A stretch of 13,271 nt of DNA from an uncultured Pseudomonadota bacterium (GCA_947165555.1 CAMVAR010000006.1:1-13271); one strand, 5' to 3'. Positions 5,133 to 12,383 are shown, numbered from the stretch's first letter. The notes: generated by a model not told the origin, from the sequence alone. Made by a program: numbers and translations.

Positions 5133-6773
5133 ATGCAAACATTTGATGTCATTGTTATTGGTGGTGGACACGCCGGGGTCGAGGCCGCCGCGGCCGCGGC
5201 ACGCCGTGGTGCAAAAACACTGCTTCTAACAATGCGTGAATCTGATTTGGGCGCAATGTCGTGCAACCCGTCCATTGGTGGGCCGGGCAAATCACAAATG
5301 GTGGCGGAAATGGATGCATTGGGCGGCGTGATGCCCCGCGCGGCGGATTTTGCGGGCATACATTTTCGAACATTGAACGCGTCGCATGGCCCGGCAACGC
5401 GCGCGTTGCGGGCGCAAATTGACCGTGATTTGTATCACGATGCAACGATTCGGTTGTTGCATGAATATGAAAATTTAACAATTCTGTTTGAAACGGTTGA
5501 ATCGATTGATTTAGAAAAAAAAGTTATAAACGGTGTCTATACGGCGAAATCCATTGTGTTCACAACGGGAACATTTTTGCGTGGACTGGTCACGATGGGT
5601 GGGGAAAAAACGCCATCGGGTCGAATTATGGATAACGGTGAATATCAATCGCCGGATACGACAATTTCCGCCGTATTGCGCGATTTTGGTTTTGATATTA
5701 TGCGCCTTAAAACCGGAACACCGGCACGCATATATCGTGACTCGATTGATTTTTCGGTATGTGAAGAACAATTACCCGATAATCCACACGATTGGTTTTC
5801 GAACGGATGTGATACCGACAATAATGTTGCGGTTTGCTTTATTACACACACAACGGAACATACGCATAAAATCATTCGTGAAAATATAAATGGCGCACCA
5901 ATGTATAATGGTGATATTGTCGGTACCGGCCCGCGGTATTGTCCCTCATTGGAAGACAAAGTTATGCGTTTTCCCGAACACACTTCGCACCATGTTTTTT
6001 TGGAACCCGAAGGATTAAACAGTGATTTAATTTACCCCAACGGCATTTCAACAAGTTTTGGTTGTGAAATTCAAGATAAATGGATTCGAACCATTCCAGG
6101 CCTTGAAAACGCGCGTATTGCGCGATATGGTTATGCGATTGAATATGACGCAATTGATGCGCGCGCATTAAATTCGTGTTTGATGGCGCGCGTGCATCCG
6201 GGTCTGTTTTTTGCGGGTCAAATAAACGGCACCTCCGGGTATGAAGAGGCCGCCGCCCAAGGCCTGGTTGCCGGTGCAAATGCCGCGGCGTTCGCACTAT
6301 CGTTGCCGACATTGAATCTGGACCGAACAAATTCTATGATTGGCGTTATGATAGACGATATTACCACAATGGGTGTTGACGAACCATATCGCATGTTCAC
6401 ATCACGCGCAGAATACCGATTAAACCTGCGTGCGGATAACGCGATTGCACGCATTGGGCAAACGGCGGTTGATTTGGGGTTATTGTCCGCCCCGGCATTT
6501 TTGACAAAAATGCATGAAAAAGCCGGGGAAATTGAAAAAAATGATAAATTTTACGCGGGATATATTGCACGAAACAGGCGGGAAATCGAATCATATAATC
6601 GTGATAAAATGATAAAAATACCCGATGATTTTGACTATGATGCTCTATCGGGCCTGACCAACGAGTTACGTGAAAAAATGAAACGCGTGCGTCCGGCAAC
6701 AATCGCAGATTTGCAAAAAATCCCCGGCATGACCCCCGCCGGAATCGTGATTGTTTTGCGCGCGATTAAATAA
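5133..6773 (+). CDS. mnmG: tRNA uridine-5-carboxymethylaminomethyl modification enzyme MnmG (GidA), short form
   Basis: With MnmE, this FAD enzyme installs the (carboxymethyl)aminomethyl group on U34 of certain tRNAs. The FAD site GGGHAGVEAAAAA is at 10-22, and the conserved Cys44 lies in SCNPSIGGPGKSQM (43-56; most relatives read SCNPAIGGIGKGHL). Other blocks are LKTGTPARI, GTGPRYCPSLEDKVMRFPEH, LEPEGLNSDLIYPNGISTSF, GQINGTSGYEEAAAQGLVAG and TSRAEYRLNLRADNA. The C-terminus (IPDDFDYDALSGLTNELREK, then IPGMTPAGIVIVLRAIK) is intact. At 546 aa it is about 75 residues shorter than typical MnmG (about 620-630). The missing part lies near residue 465, between the GEIEKNDK helix and YAGYIARN. It ends 5 bases from convergent nth with no obvious terminator. 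Confidence 0.95.
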   Translation: MQTFDVIVIGGGHAGVEAAAAAARRGAKTLLLTMRESDLGAMSCNPSIGGPGKSQMVAEMDALGGVMPRAADFAGIHFRTLNASHGPATRALRAQIDRDLYHDATIRLLHEYENLTILFETVESIDLEKKVINGVYTAKSIVFTTGTFLRGLVTMGGEKTPSGRIMDNGEYQSPDTTISAVLRDFGFDIMRLKTGTPARIYRDSIDFSVCEEQLPDNPHDWFSNGCDTDNNVAVCFITHTTEHTHKIIRENINGAPMYNGDIVGTGPRYCPSLEDKVMRFPEHTSHHVFLEPEGLNSDLIYPNGISTSFGCEIQDKWIRTIPGLENARIARYGYAIEYDAIDARALNSCLMARVHPGLFFAGQINGTSGYEEAAAQGLVAGANAAAFALSLPTLNLDRTNSMIGVMIDDITTMGVDEPYRMFTSRAEYRLNLRADNAIARIGQTAVDLGLLSAPAFLTKMHEKAGEIEKNDKFYAGYIARNRREIESYNRDKMIKIPDDFDYDALSGLTNELREKMKRVRPATIADLQKIPGMTPAGIVIVLRAIK

Positions 6774-6778
6774 GTATT

Positions 6779-7426
6779 TTATTTTATGTAATTGCACAGG
6801 TGTGCAATCGGACATTTGGCACAATTTGGTCGCAATGCTGTGCACGTATAACGTCCAAACAATACCATAACATGGTTTGTGATGGCGTGATATTTTTTTG
6901 GTATTTTTTTTAATAATGCTGATTCGACACGTTCGGGGGTATTTGCATCATCATTTACCCAACCGTATCGATGTGCCAATCTGAACACGTGCGTATCGAC
7001 ACCAATATTTGGCGCACCCCACAATACATTTGTTATAACATTCGCGGTCTTTTGCCCGACACCCGGCAATTTCATCAATTCTGTACGATTATGATATTTT
7101 TGTGGAAATTTAAAATCATCCACACCGGTATCATATTCCAGTAATTTTTTCGCCAATGCGATGATATTATTTGCCTTGTTATTAAAAAAAGAAATGACGC
7201 GTATATGTTCTTTTAATCTATCAATTCCCAACGATAGCATTTTTTGCGGGGTTCCCGCAATCCGAAACAGGTCGGGCGTTATTTCGTTTACCTTTTTATC
7301 TGTGGCCTGGGCCGATAAAATAACCGCCACGGCAAATGTGAAATCATTTGTTGAATACAATTCAGACCGGATATCCATATTAAGATTATTCGGTACAATT
7401 TCAAAAAATTGCCGTGGTGTTACCAT
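6779..7426 (-). CDS. nth: Endonuclease III (DNA glycosylase/AP lyase)
   Basis: The 215-aa base-excision repair enzyme removes oxidised pyrimidines and nicks at abasic sites. It has VILSAQATD (35-43), the helix-hairpin-helix LPGVGQKTANVI (120-131) with catalytic Lys126, catalytic Asp144 in VDTHVFR, and a complete iron-sulfur ligand set C195-X6-C202-X2-C205-X5-C211. The frame is open back to 7501, but Nth homologues start near MVTPRQFFEIVPNN, and the longer version would overlap the upstream gene by 68 bases. ATG 7426 leaves a 7-base gap. Its ribosome site is weak, so it probably relies on coupling to the upstream ORF. It is the last gene of the ileS unit. Confidence 0.95.
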   Translation of the reverse strand: MVTPRQFFEIVPNNLNMDIRSELYSTNDFTFAVAVILSAQATDKKVNEITPDLFRIAGTPQKMLSLGIDRLKEHIRVISFFNNKANNIIALAKKLLEYDTGVDDFKFPQKYHNRTELMKLPGVGQKTANVITNVLWGAPNIGVDTHVFRLAHRYGWVNDDANTPERVESALLKKIPKKYHAITNHVMVLFGRYTCTALRPNCAKCPIAHLCNYIK

Positions 7427-7433
7427 GACTTTA

Positions 7434-7811
7434 TTAATCCATACATATTTCACGACATTTATTATGACAGTCCAATTCTGCCGATACCGGTTCAGAATCA
7501 TATTGGAATAATTCTGATTTTTTTACACGACGCACATCACCGTTGTTGGCAATAAATGTACATTCGCAATCAACGCGATTTGTCGCATTATATTTTGGAT
7601 AACTGGTATTATTGGTGCTATTTAACCAACGTTCGGACGAAAATTCGGCCGAACAATTTATCGCCAATGTCTCATTAACCATTGCCGTATCATCAATTGT
7701 CAACGTCGTGTTTAGCACCGGCATCATCGTATCGCGTCCCAACACACTGTAAAAATACAGTGCAATTATCACAATAATCGACGCATAAAATAAAATATTT
7801 TTTAGTTTCAT
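7434..7811 (-). CDS. Membrane-anchored cysteine-rich protein of unknown function
   Basis: The 125-aa protein is not recognised. Residues 5-24 (NILFYASIIVIIALYFYSVL) form one membrane-spanning helix after a basic MKLK, so the remaining 100 residues are probably periplasmic. That domain has six cysteines (53, 82, 84, 115, 119, 123), including a C-terminal CX3CX3C, consistent with disulfides, and many N-x-S/T triplets (for example at 34, 46, 52, 64, 68, 75). The ribosome site AAGGTG (7818-7823) overlaps the ileS stop, and the ATG is 3 bases past it, so it is translated from the ileS transcript. In many proteobacteria lspA follows ileS; this protein is not LspA. Confidence 0.78.
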   Translation of the reverse strand: MKLKNILFYASIIVIIALYFYSVLGRDTMMPVLNTTLTIDDTAMVNETLAINCSAEFSSERWLNSTNNTSYPKYNATNRVDCECTFIANNGDVRRVKKSELFQYDSEPVSAELDCHNKCREICMD

Positions 7812-7814
7812 GTT

Positions 7815-10800
7815 TTACACCTTTTGTATAGAAATTCCGAAATTATAACCCTGGATATCCGTAAAGTATTCCGCCGGTCCCGCCGACATTTGTTTTATCA
7901 ACGCATCCGACATTATACGTTTACGATGTTGTTCAATCGCCCCCGACAGCGCCAAATCCGCCGTATAAATCAATTCTATGCGGTCGGATACATCCAGCCC
8001 CAATGCCTTGCGCGTGTCTTGGATAAATCGCAGTGCATCGTTTGCCAAACCTTCGGCGATTAATTCAGAATTCAATTCTGTGTCCAAAATGACAACCGCC
8101 GTATTGTCCGGTAACGCCATACCTGTTACACCATCGTGCATGTTCAACCGTTGTTCAAATTCGTCGGTGTTTAATGTATATTCGCCAACGACCAATTTAT
8201 CGCCGACCAATTCATAATCGCCATTTTTTACCGCTGGTATGATTTCACGTAACGCAGACCCCAGGCGTGCACCAATCTTTGGTGTGACCAGGTATATGAA
8301 ACTGTCGGCGACCTTGGATGCGCTATCAACCCATTCAACCGCTTTCACATTTAATTCATCACGGATGATATTCGTGTATGCGTCCATTGGCACACCGCCC
8401 GCAACGGTAAGTTTCGATAACGGCAAACGATTATATAATTTATATTGTTCGCGCAACTGTTTTCCAACAGAAACTATTTCTTGGACACGGCGCATATCGG
8501 CGACGATTTTTTCATCCATATCAACCGCGGTTGGCCAATCCGTCAAATGCACAGATTCTGCCCCAGTCAGATTTTTATAGATGTATTCCGATATAAATGG
8601 TGCAAACGGCGCAAGGACGCGGCACACCATCCCCAGCACCGTATATAACGTGTTAAACGCATCCGTGTCTTCGTCCCAGAAACGCGTGCGCGAACGGCGT
8701 ATATACCAATTGTTCAACACATCCAAGAATCGAACAAATTCTTTGACGGCCACATCCGGTTTGTATTCCGCCAGTGCGGCGTCCACCGTTTTGACCAACA
8801 TATTTGTTTCCGCCAAGATATATTCATCCAACGCATTGCGGGTGGGCGCACCCCACACATCGCGTGCGGTGATGTTCCCGGCATTCGCATACAATGTAAA
8901 GAAATGATATGCATTCCAAAGCGGCGTAAGGATTGTTTTTATCGGTTCATTAAATACTTTGCCTTCTTTGTCAACTGGTACCGGTTCGGCCTTCATAAAA
9001 TTACTGCCCAAAATAAATAAACGCACCGCATCCGCGCCGTATGTATCAAGTTGTTGTTCCGGGTTTTCAAAGTTGCCCAACGATTTTGAAAACTTGCGTT
9101 TATTTTCATCAACAATCATTCCGTTCGCAGACACAACCTGAAACGCCGGTTTATCAAACAATATCGCCGCAACGACCATCAAAGAATAAAACCATCCACG
9201 CGTCTGGTCTTGGCCTTCGATAATATAATCGGCCGGGAAAGTTTTTTCAAATACGTCTTTGTTTTCGAATGGATAGTGCAGGGACGCAAACGGCATAGAA
9301 CCCGATTCAAACCAGCAATCCAAAACATCGGGGATACGTTTCCAACCGTCACGCGTCAACGCGTCCAATGTTGGGCGATGCAAATCGTCAACCTTGGTGC
9401 CAAAGAATTCTTCCAATTCAGCAATTGAACCAAAGATTTTATATTCACCGTCCCGTTCCCAAATCGGTAATGGCACGCCCCAGAAACGATTGCGCGATAT
9501 ACCCCATGGGCGCGCGTTTTCAATCCAGGACAAGAATCGGTTGCCCGCCGATGTCCATGTCGTTTCATTCTTGGTTATTTCAACAAGGCGTTCGCGGATT
9601 TTTGGAACATCGATATACCACGCATCTGTCGCACGATATATCAGTTTTTCTTTACTGCGCGGGCCGAACGGATAACTGTGTTTATGCTGGTCTTTTTTAA
9701 CAAGGCGACCATTGGCACGCAACCAATCGATGATTTTCGGATTTGCAACAAATATATTTTCACCCGCCCAATCAGCAACGGTATTATCAAAATTACCATA
9801 ATCATCGACATTCAATATTACCGGGAACATTGGGTCGATTGCCTTGGCCGCGATATAGTCGTCTTCACCATACGCGGGGGCGATATGAACTATGCCCGTT
9901 CCGTCGCCATCCGACACATAGTCCGCGGAAATCACCGTATACAGCCCATGACCATCATTTGCCAAATCGGTATAATATGGGAAAATCGGCGTATAGCGCA
10001 TTCCAACCAATTCAGAACCCATAACCGTCCCCAGGTTTTCCGAATTCGCAAAAATCTTGTCATATGCGGATAGCCGCGATTCCGCCAGGACATATACATG
10101 GCCGTCATCGTGACGCATACGAACATATTTCATATTGGGATTTACCGCCAATGCAGAATTTGCCGGTAATGTCCACGGCGTTGTTGTCCATGCAATTGCG
10201 CGGTCGCCGTTTTCCAATTCGAACCATACGGTTACCGTATCATCAACAACGTCTTGATATTCGGATGAAGCCTCGGAATTAGAAAGGACGGTACCCAATT
10301 TCCAATCAAACGGATTAACCTTGAAATCTTTATACAACAAACCGCGATTGTGCATTTCTTTGATTGCCCAAATCACAGATTCCATAAAGTTTTTATCCAT
10401 TGTGCGGTAACCATACTCATCACCACCATCAACCCAACGACCAACGCGTTCAATAAATTTTAACCATTCATTTGAATATGTCATAACATCCGCCCGACAC
10501 ATATCACAAAATGCCGCCATACCATCGGTTGCAACAATATCTTTGGCGGTGCGTTTTTGCTTCTTTTCAACCGATGCCTCGGCCGGTAAACCATGACAAT
10601 CCCACCCCAGGGCACGTTCAACATAACGCCCCTTCATTGTTTGATAGCGCGACACCATATCTTTGACCGCGGAAACACCCAAATGCCCCCAATGCGGCAA
10701 ACCGTTTGCAAACGGTGGACCGTCATAAAAACTAAATGGACGCCCCTGTTTTGTTTTTTCCAATGATTTATGGAATGTATTGTCGGTTCGCCAAAATTCT

Positions 10801-10859
10801 ATCATCTTGTTTTCCAACTTTGGAAAATCCGCCTTGGTTTCGGTTTTTGGGTATGCCAT
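7815..10859 (-). CDS. ileS: Isoleucyl-tRNA synthetase, eukaryote-like (type 2) form
   Basis: The 1014-aa class I synthetase charges tRNA-Ile. The HIGH motif is HWGH (56-59, in PPFANGLPHWGHLG) and the KMSKS loop is KFSKS (589-593). GWDCHGLPAE, the CP1 editing-domain TTPWTLPANSALAVNP, HIAPAYGEDDY, ISRNRFWGVPLPIW, LDCWFESGSMPFA, EGQDQTRGWFYSL and the anticodon-domain NNWYIRRSRTRFW are all present. Its style (RWVDGGDEYGYRTMDKNFME, no C-terminal zinc finger) fits the eukaryote-like group found in Rickettsiales and in mupirocin-tolerant bacteria. The usual HCWR-x block reads PFGPRSKEKLIYRA here, without the cysteine. ATG 10859 is chosen because GGAG lies 8 nt upstream and the extension to 10922 runs through a terminator hairpin. 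It heads the ileS-unknown-nth operon. Confidence 0.98.
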   Translation of the reverse strand: MAYPKTETKADFPKLENKMIEFWRTDNTFHKSLEKTKQGRPFSFYDGPPFANGLPHWGHLGVSAVKDMVSRYQTMKGRYVERALGWDCHGLPAEASVEKKQKRTAKDIVATDGMAAFCDMCRADVMTYSNEWLKFIERVGRWVDGGDEYGYRTMDKNFMESVIWAIKEMHNRGLLYKDFKVNPFDWKLGTVLSNSEASSEYQDVVDDTVTVWFELENGDRAIAWTTTPWTLPANSALAVNPNMKYVRMRHDDGHVYVLAESRLSAYDKIFANSENLGTVMGSELVGMRYTPIFPYYTDLANDGHGLYTVISADYVSDGDGTGIVHIAPAYGEDDYIAAKAIDPMFPVILNVDDYGNFDNTVADWAGENIFVANPKIIDWLRANGRLVKKDQHKHSYPFGPRSKEKLIYRATDAWYIDVPKIRERLVEITKNETTWTSAGNRFLSWIENARPWGISRNRFWGVPLPIWERDGEYKIFGSIAELEEFFGTKVDDLHRPTLDALTRDGWKRIPDVLDCWFESGSMPFASLHYPFENKDVFEKTFPADYIIEGQDQTRGWFYSLMVVAAILFDKPAFQVVSANGMIVDENKRKFSKSLGNFENPEQQLDTYGADAVRLFILGSNFMKAEPVPVDKEGKVFNEPIKTILTPLWNAYHFFTLYANAGNITARDVWGAPTRNALDEYILAETNMLVKTVDAALAEYKPDVAVKEFVRFLDVLNNWYIRRSRTRFWDEDTDAFNTLYTVLGMVCRVLAPFAPFISEYIYKNLTGAESVHLTDWPTAVDMDEKIVADMRRVQEIVSVGKQLREQYKLYNRLPLSKLTVAGGVPMDAYTNIIRDELNVKAVEWVDSASKVADSFIYLVTPKIGARLGSALREIIPAVKNGDYELVGDKLVVGEYTLNTDEFEQRLNMHDGVTGMALPDNTAVVILDTELNSELIAEGLANDALRFIQDTRKALGLDVSDRIELIYTADLALSGAIEQHRKRIMSDALIKQMSAGPAEYFTDIQGYNFGISIQKV

Positions 10860-10886
10860 ATTATTTACTCCATTTGTTTTTATCAT

Positions 10887-10910
10887 AAAAAACGGGCGCA
10901 TTCGCGCCCG
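10887..10910 (-). terminator. Rho-independent terminator in the ileS leader
   Basis: On the minus strand, CGGGCGC-GAAT-GCGCCCG (10910-10893) is a perfect 7-bp, all-GC stem followed by six U (10892-10887). It lies only 27 bases before the ileS ATG and downstream of the ileS promoter, so it is an attenuator rather than the end of another gene. Confidence 0.86.
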
Positions 10911-10936
10911 GGCCACCGCCAAAGCGCGTCGCCAGT

Positions 10937-10969
10937 TTATCTGATAATAATTATTCCTTGGCTGTTCAT
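10937..10969 (-). CDS. ileS leader peptide MNSQGIIIIR
   Basis: ATG AAC AGC CAA GGA ATA ATT ATT ATC AGA TAA. Four consecutive isoleucine codons use all three Ile codons, including AUA, which needs the lysidine-modified tRNA. The stop lies 27 bases before the terminator stem, and segment 2 of the attenuator begins three bases after the stop. There is no strong Shine-Dalgarno (only AAAG about 8 nt upstream), as is tolerable for a leader peptide. A run of the synthetase's own amino acid directly before a terminator upstream of ileS is very unlikely by chance. Confidence 0.72.
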   Translation of the reverse strand: MNSQGIIIIR

Positions 10970-11009
10970 GTCATGTACTTTAATATATAAAAATTCAAAT
11001 TTCCAGTAT

Positions 11010-11037
11010 TTTATAATCTTAATTTAAATATTGACAA
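11010..11037 (-). promoter_or_regulatory. Promoter of the ileS operon
   Basis: On the minus strand TTGTCA (11037-11032), a 16-bp spacer and TATAAA (11015-11010). Predicted start is about 11003. Its -35 overlaps, on the opposite strand, the -35 of the divergent promoter at 11031-11059. Confidence 0.62.
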
Positions 11038-11059
11038 GATTTTATTTTTGTGTTATAAT
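11031..11059 (+). promoter_or_regulatory. Perfect-consensus sigma70 promoter
   Basis: TTGACA (11031-11036), a 17-bp spacer and TATAAT (11054-11059): every core base matches consensus. Predicted start is about 11066, giving a leader of about 22 nt with GGAG (11078-11081) before ATG 11088. Confidence 0.86.
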
Positions 11060-11087
11060 GTATCGCATAACTTTTATGGAGATATAA

Positions 11088-11726
11088 ATGGTGAAAAAAT
11101 CGGACAATTTAAATAAAATTGAACACCAAAATGGGGTTCTATCATGCGTTGCGTTTTTTGGCGATATCGTATTAAGATATGCGGCCGGTGTGTTTGTCGC
11201 CGCAAAATGCGTTCGTAAAGATATTTTGGATATTAATAATATTGATAAACCTCTAAGATTCTTTGATACATATAAACGTTATTACAATGAATATACCGGT
11301 GAAAACGCATGGCGTATGACACGATGGGCAAACCAATTCGCCGATGCGCGTATTGCAAAATACCAGGATAAACAACAGACCAAATATAAGCCTGATGTTG
11401 AAATAATGTCAAAAAATTTGGGCCATATTATTTACGGTTTGAACGAAAACGATTTTTTAAACGTTAGTTTTTTTGAACAAACCGAACATCAACCACACAG
11501 CCCAAGAACCTGTTCGTATGGAAAATATGTAATTGAATTTTCGTCAACCGGCACAACGTGGTGCAACGGAATCCAAGGTAACGGTTATATATTCGAACGC
11601 GATACACGCGGCAATTTGACGCAAATTGCGACTATATCGCCGGCGTTGTCAGAATACCTGTCCAAAATCGCACTTGAAAAATATAAACATCAAACAAAAT
11701 TGATGATGGATTCGCGTACACAATAA
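11088..11726 (+). CDS. Hypothetical protein, 212 aa, strongly promoted
   Basis: Not recognised. Residues about 16-41 (GVLSCVAFFGDIVLRYAAGV and on to AAKCV) are hydrophobic but interrupted by Asp and Arg, so this may be a buried or amphipathic helix and not a clear membrane span. The middle is rich in aromatic and basic residues (RFFDTYKRYYNEYTGENAWR, TRWANQFADARIAKYQDKQQ). The C-terminal half looks like a beta-rich domain with CSYGKYVIEFSSTGTTWCNG followed by GYIFERDTRGNLTQIATI. It has four cysteines and no signal peptide. The start is supported by GGAG 6 nt upstream and the perfect promoter. It is a single-gene unit closed by a terminator, and its AT-rich composition differs from ileS. Function unknown. 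Confidence 0.82.
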   Translation: MVKKSDNLNKIEHQNGVLSCVAFFGDIVLRYAAGVFVAAKCVRKDILDINNIDKPLRFFDTYKRYYNEYTGENAWRMTRWANQFADARIAKYQDKQQTKYKPDVEIMSKNLGHIIYGLNENDFLNVSFFEQTEHQPHSPRTCSYGKYVIEFSSTGTTWCNGIQGNGYIFERDTRGNLTQIATISPALSEYLSKIALEKYKHQTKLMMDSRTQ

Positions 11727-11740
11727 TATATTGGCACACC

Positions 11741-11767
11741 AAAAAACCGCCGTATTGGCGGTTTTTA
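11741..11767. terminator. Bidirectional terminator between convergent genes
   Basis: AAAAACCGCC (11742-11751), loop GTATT, GGCGGTTTTT (11757-11766), then ATTTTA. The A and T runs on both sides let it end both the 212-aa gene (plus) and the two-helix membrane protein gene (minus, stop at 11770). Confidence 0.88.
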
Positions 11768-11769
11768 TT

Positions 11770-12132
11770 TTATTCATCCCAATCGTAATATCTTTCATCA
11801 GATTTATTATCAGAACGCACGTTATGTGTACGTATCACCGCACGGGGACGGCCATAAAAAACCTCTAATGCACGAATATGCGATTCAGACATAAGTGCCT
11901 TAAAGGCCAGAATATCAAAAATAAATGATGCGCACAAAATTACTAATCCCACAATACTTAATTCCGGATATCCGGTGGCGGGGGCAAAGGTCATTAAAAA
12001 ACCACCAATTCCACCAACAATAATGGCCCATATAAAAAATACCACCCATGACGTTAACGGCTGTACATTCGTACTTTGTACCACAGATGTGTTTTGTGTG
12101 CGACTGTTGCGGGATTTTTGTTTTGGTTTCAT
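11770..12132 (-). CDS. Small two-helix membrane protein of unknown function
   Basis: The 120-aa protein is not recognised. A basic, polar N-terminus of about 26 residues (KPKQKSRNSRTQNTS...) precedes two membrane helices, about 28-50 (SWVVFFIWAIIVGGIGGFLM) and about 57-79 (LSIVGLVILCASFIFDILAF), joined by a short Pro/Gly loop. The C-terminal tail of about 40 residues is charged and ends acidic (DERYYDWDE). Both ends are probably cytoplasmic. ATG 12132 is preceded by a very good AAGGAG (12144-12139) with 6 nt spacing. It appears monocistronic, with its own promoter and the bidirectional terminator beyond its stop. Confidence 0.78.
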   Translation of the reverse strand: MKPKQKSRNSRTQNTSVVQSTNVQPLTSWVVFFIWAIIVGGIGGFLMTFAPATGYPELSIVGLVILCASFIFDILAFKALMSESHIRALEVFYGRPRAVIRTHNVRSDNKSDERYYDWDE

Positions 12133-12176
12133 GACTTTCTCCTTGGTTGATAATTATTAAAAACTTCCCTGCGCGG

Positions 12177-12204
12177 ATTTTATCACCTGTAACATAAAAG
12201 TCAA
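12177..12204 (-). promoter_or_regulatory. Promoter for the two-helix membrane protein
   Basis: On the minus strand TTGACT (12204-12199), a 16-bp spacer and TAAAAT (12182-12177), with TG two bases before the -10 (GTGATAAAAT), an extended -10 feature. Predicted start is about 12170, leaving a leader of about 38 nt. Confidence 0.58.
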
Positions 12205-12265
12205 AGATTATATTAGTATGATGAAAACAAAAAAAACACAGAACGATGCCCAATCAATCAAACAA

Positions 12266-12341
12266 TGGTGCCGGTGATAAGACTCGAACTTACGACCCCC
12301 TCATTACGAATGAGATGCTCTACCAACTGAGCTACACCGGC
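12266..12341 (-). tRNA. tRNA-Thr(CGU)
   Basis: A 76-nt cloverleaf with genomically encoded CCA (12268-12266). The acceptor arm GCCGGTG pairs with CACCGGC before the final A. The D arm (TAGCTCAGTTGGTAGAGC), anticodon arm TCTCA-TTCGTAA-TGAGG (first pair a U-G wobble) and T arm (with GTTCGAGTC) are all in place. The anticodon at loop positions 34-36 is CGT, reading ACG threonine codons. It stands alone, not in an rRNA or tRNA cluster. No repeat of its 3' end appears elsewhere in the window, so there is no sign of an integrated element here. Confidence 0.97.
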
Positions 12342-12354
12342 ATACATTGGACAC

Positions 12355-12383
12355 ACTTTACATAACAATCTTTCTTTTTTCAA
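12355..12383 (-). promoter_or_regulatory. Possible promoter for tRNA-Thr
   Basis: On the minus strand TTGAAA (12383-12378), a 17-bp spacer and TAAAGT (12360-12355; 4 of 6). The position, about 14 bases before the tRNA 5' end, suits a tRNA promoter, but the -10 is weak. No clear terminator separates the tRNA from the 153-aa gene upstream. Confidence 0.38.

Larger units (their letters stand above)
10860..11003 (-). promoter_or_regulatory. ileS leader: candidate leader-peptide transcription attenuator
   Basis: The leader of about 144 nt contains a 10-codon ORF with four adjacent Ile codons, then a Rho-independent terminator. Three competing pairings can be drawn (minus-strand order). 1:2 is GCCAAGG (10962-10956, within the peptide codons) with CUUUGGC (10924-10918), 7 bp. 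2:3 is CGCGC (10928-10924) with GCGCG (10907-10903), extendable by GGCG (10933-10930) with CGCC (10898-10895); it consumes the 5' arm of the terminator. 3:4 is the terminator itself. A ribosome stalled at the Ile codons would mask segment 1, free segment 2 and allow antitermination, so low charged tRNA-Ile should raise ileS expression. Sequence elements are seen; the mechanism is inferred from classical attenuators. Confidence 0.72.

Noticed and set aside
6774..6778. Terminator between convergent mnmG and nth
   Set aside because: Only 5 bases separate the genes, and no hairpin with a T-run was found around either stop.
7427..7501. Longer N-terminus for nth
   Set aside because: It would overlap the upstream gene by 68 bases and adds residues not found in Nth homologues.
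10860..10922. In-frame 21-residue N-terminal extension of ileS starting at TTG 10922
   Set aside because: It would translate through the leader terminator hairpin, has no ribosome site, and ATG 10859 has GGAG at proper spacing and matches the family's start.
10860..11003. T-box riboswitch in the ileS leader
   Set aside because: No T-box consensus or specifier stem is visible; the Ile-codon ORF plus terminator explains the leader better.
12266..12341. tRNA-Thr as a possible integration site for a mobile element
   Set aside because: No integrase gene and no second copy of the tRNA 3' end in the window; flanking unknowns alone are not enough.
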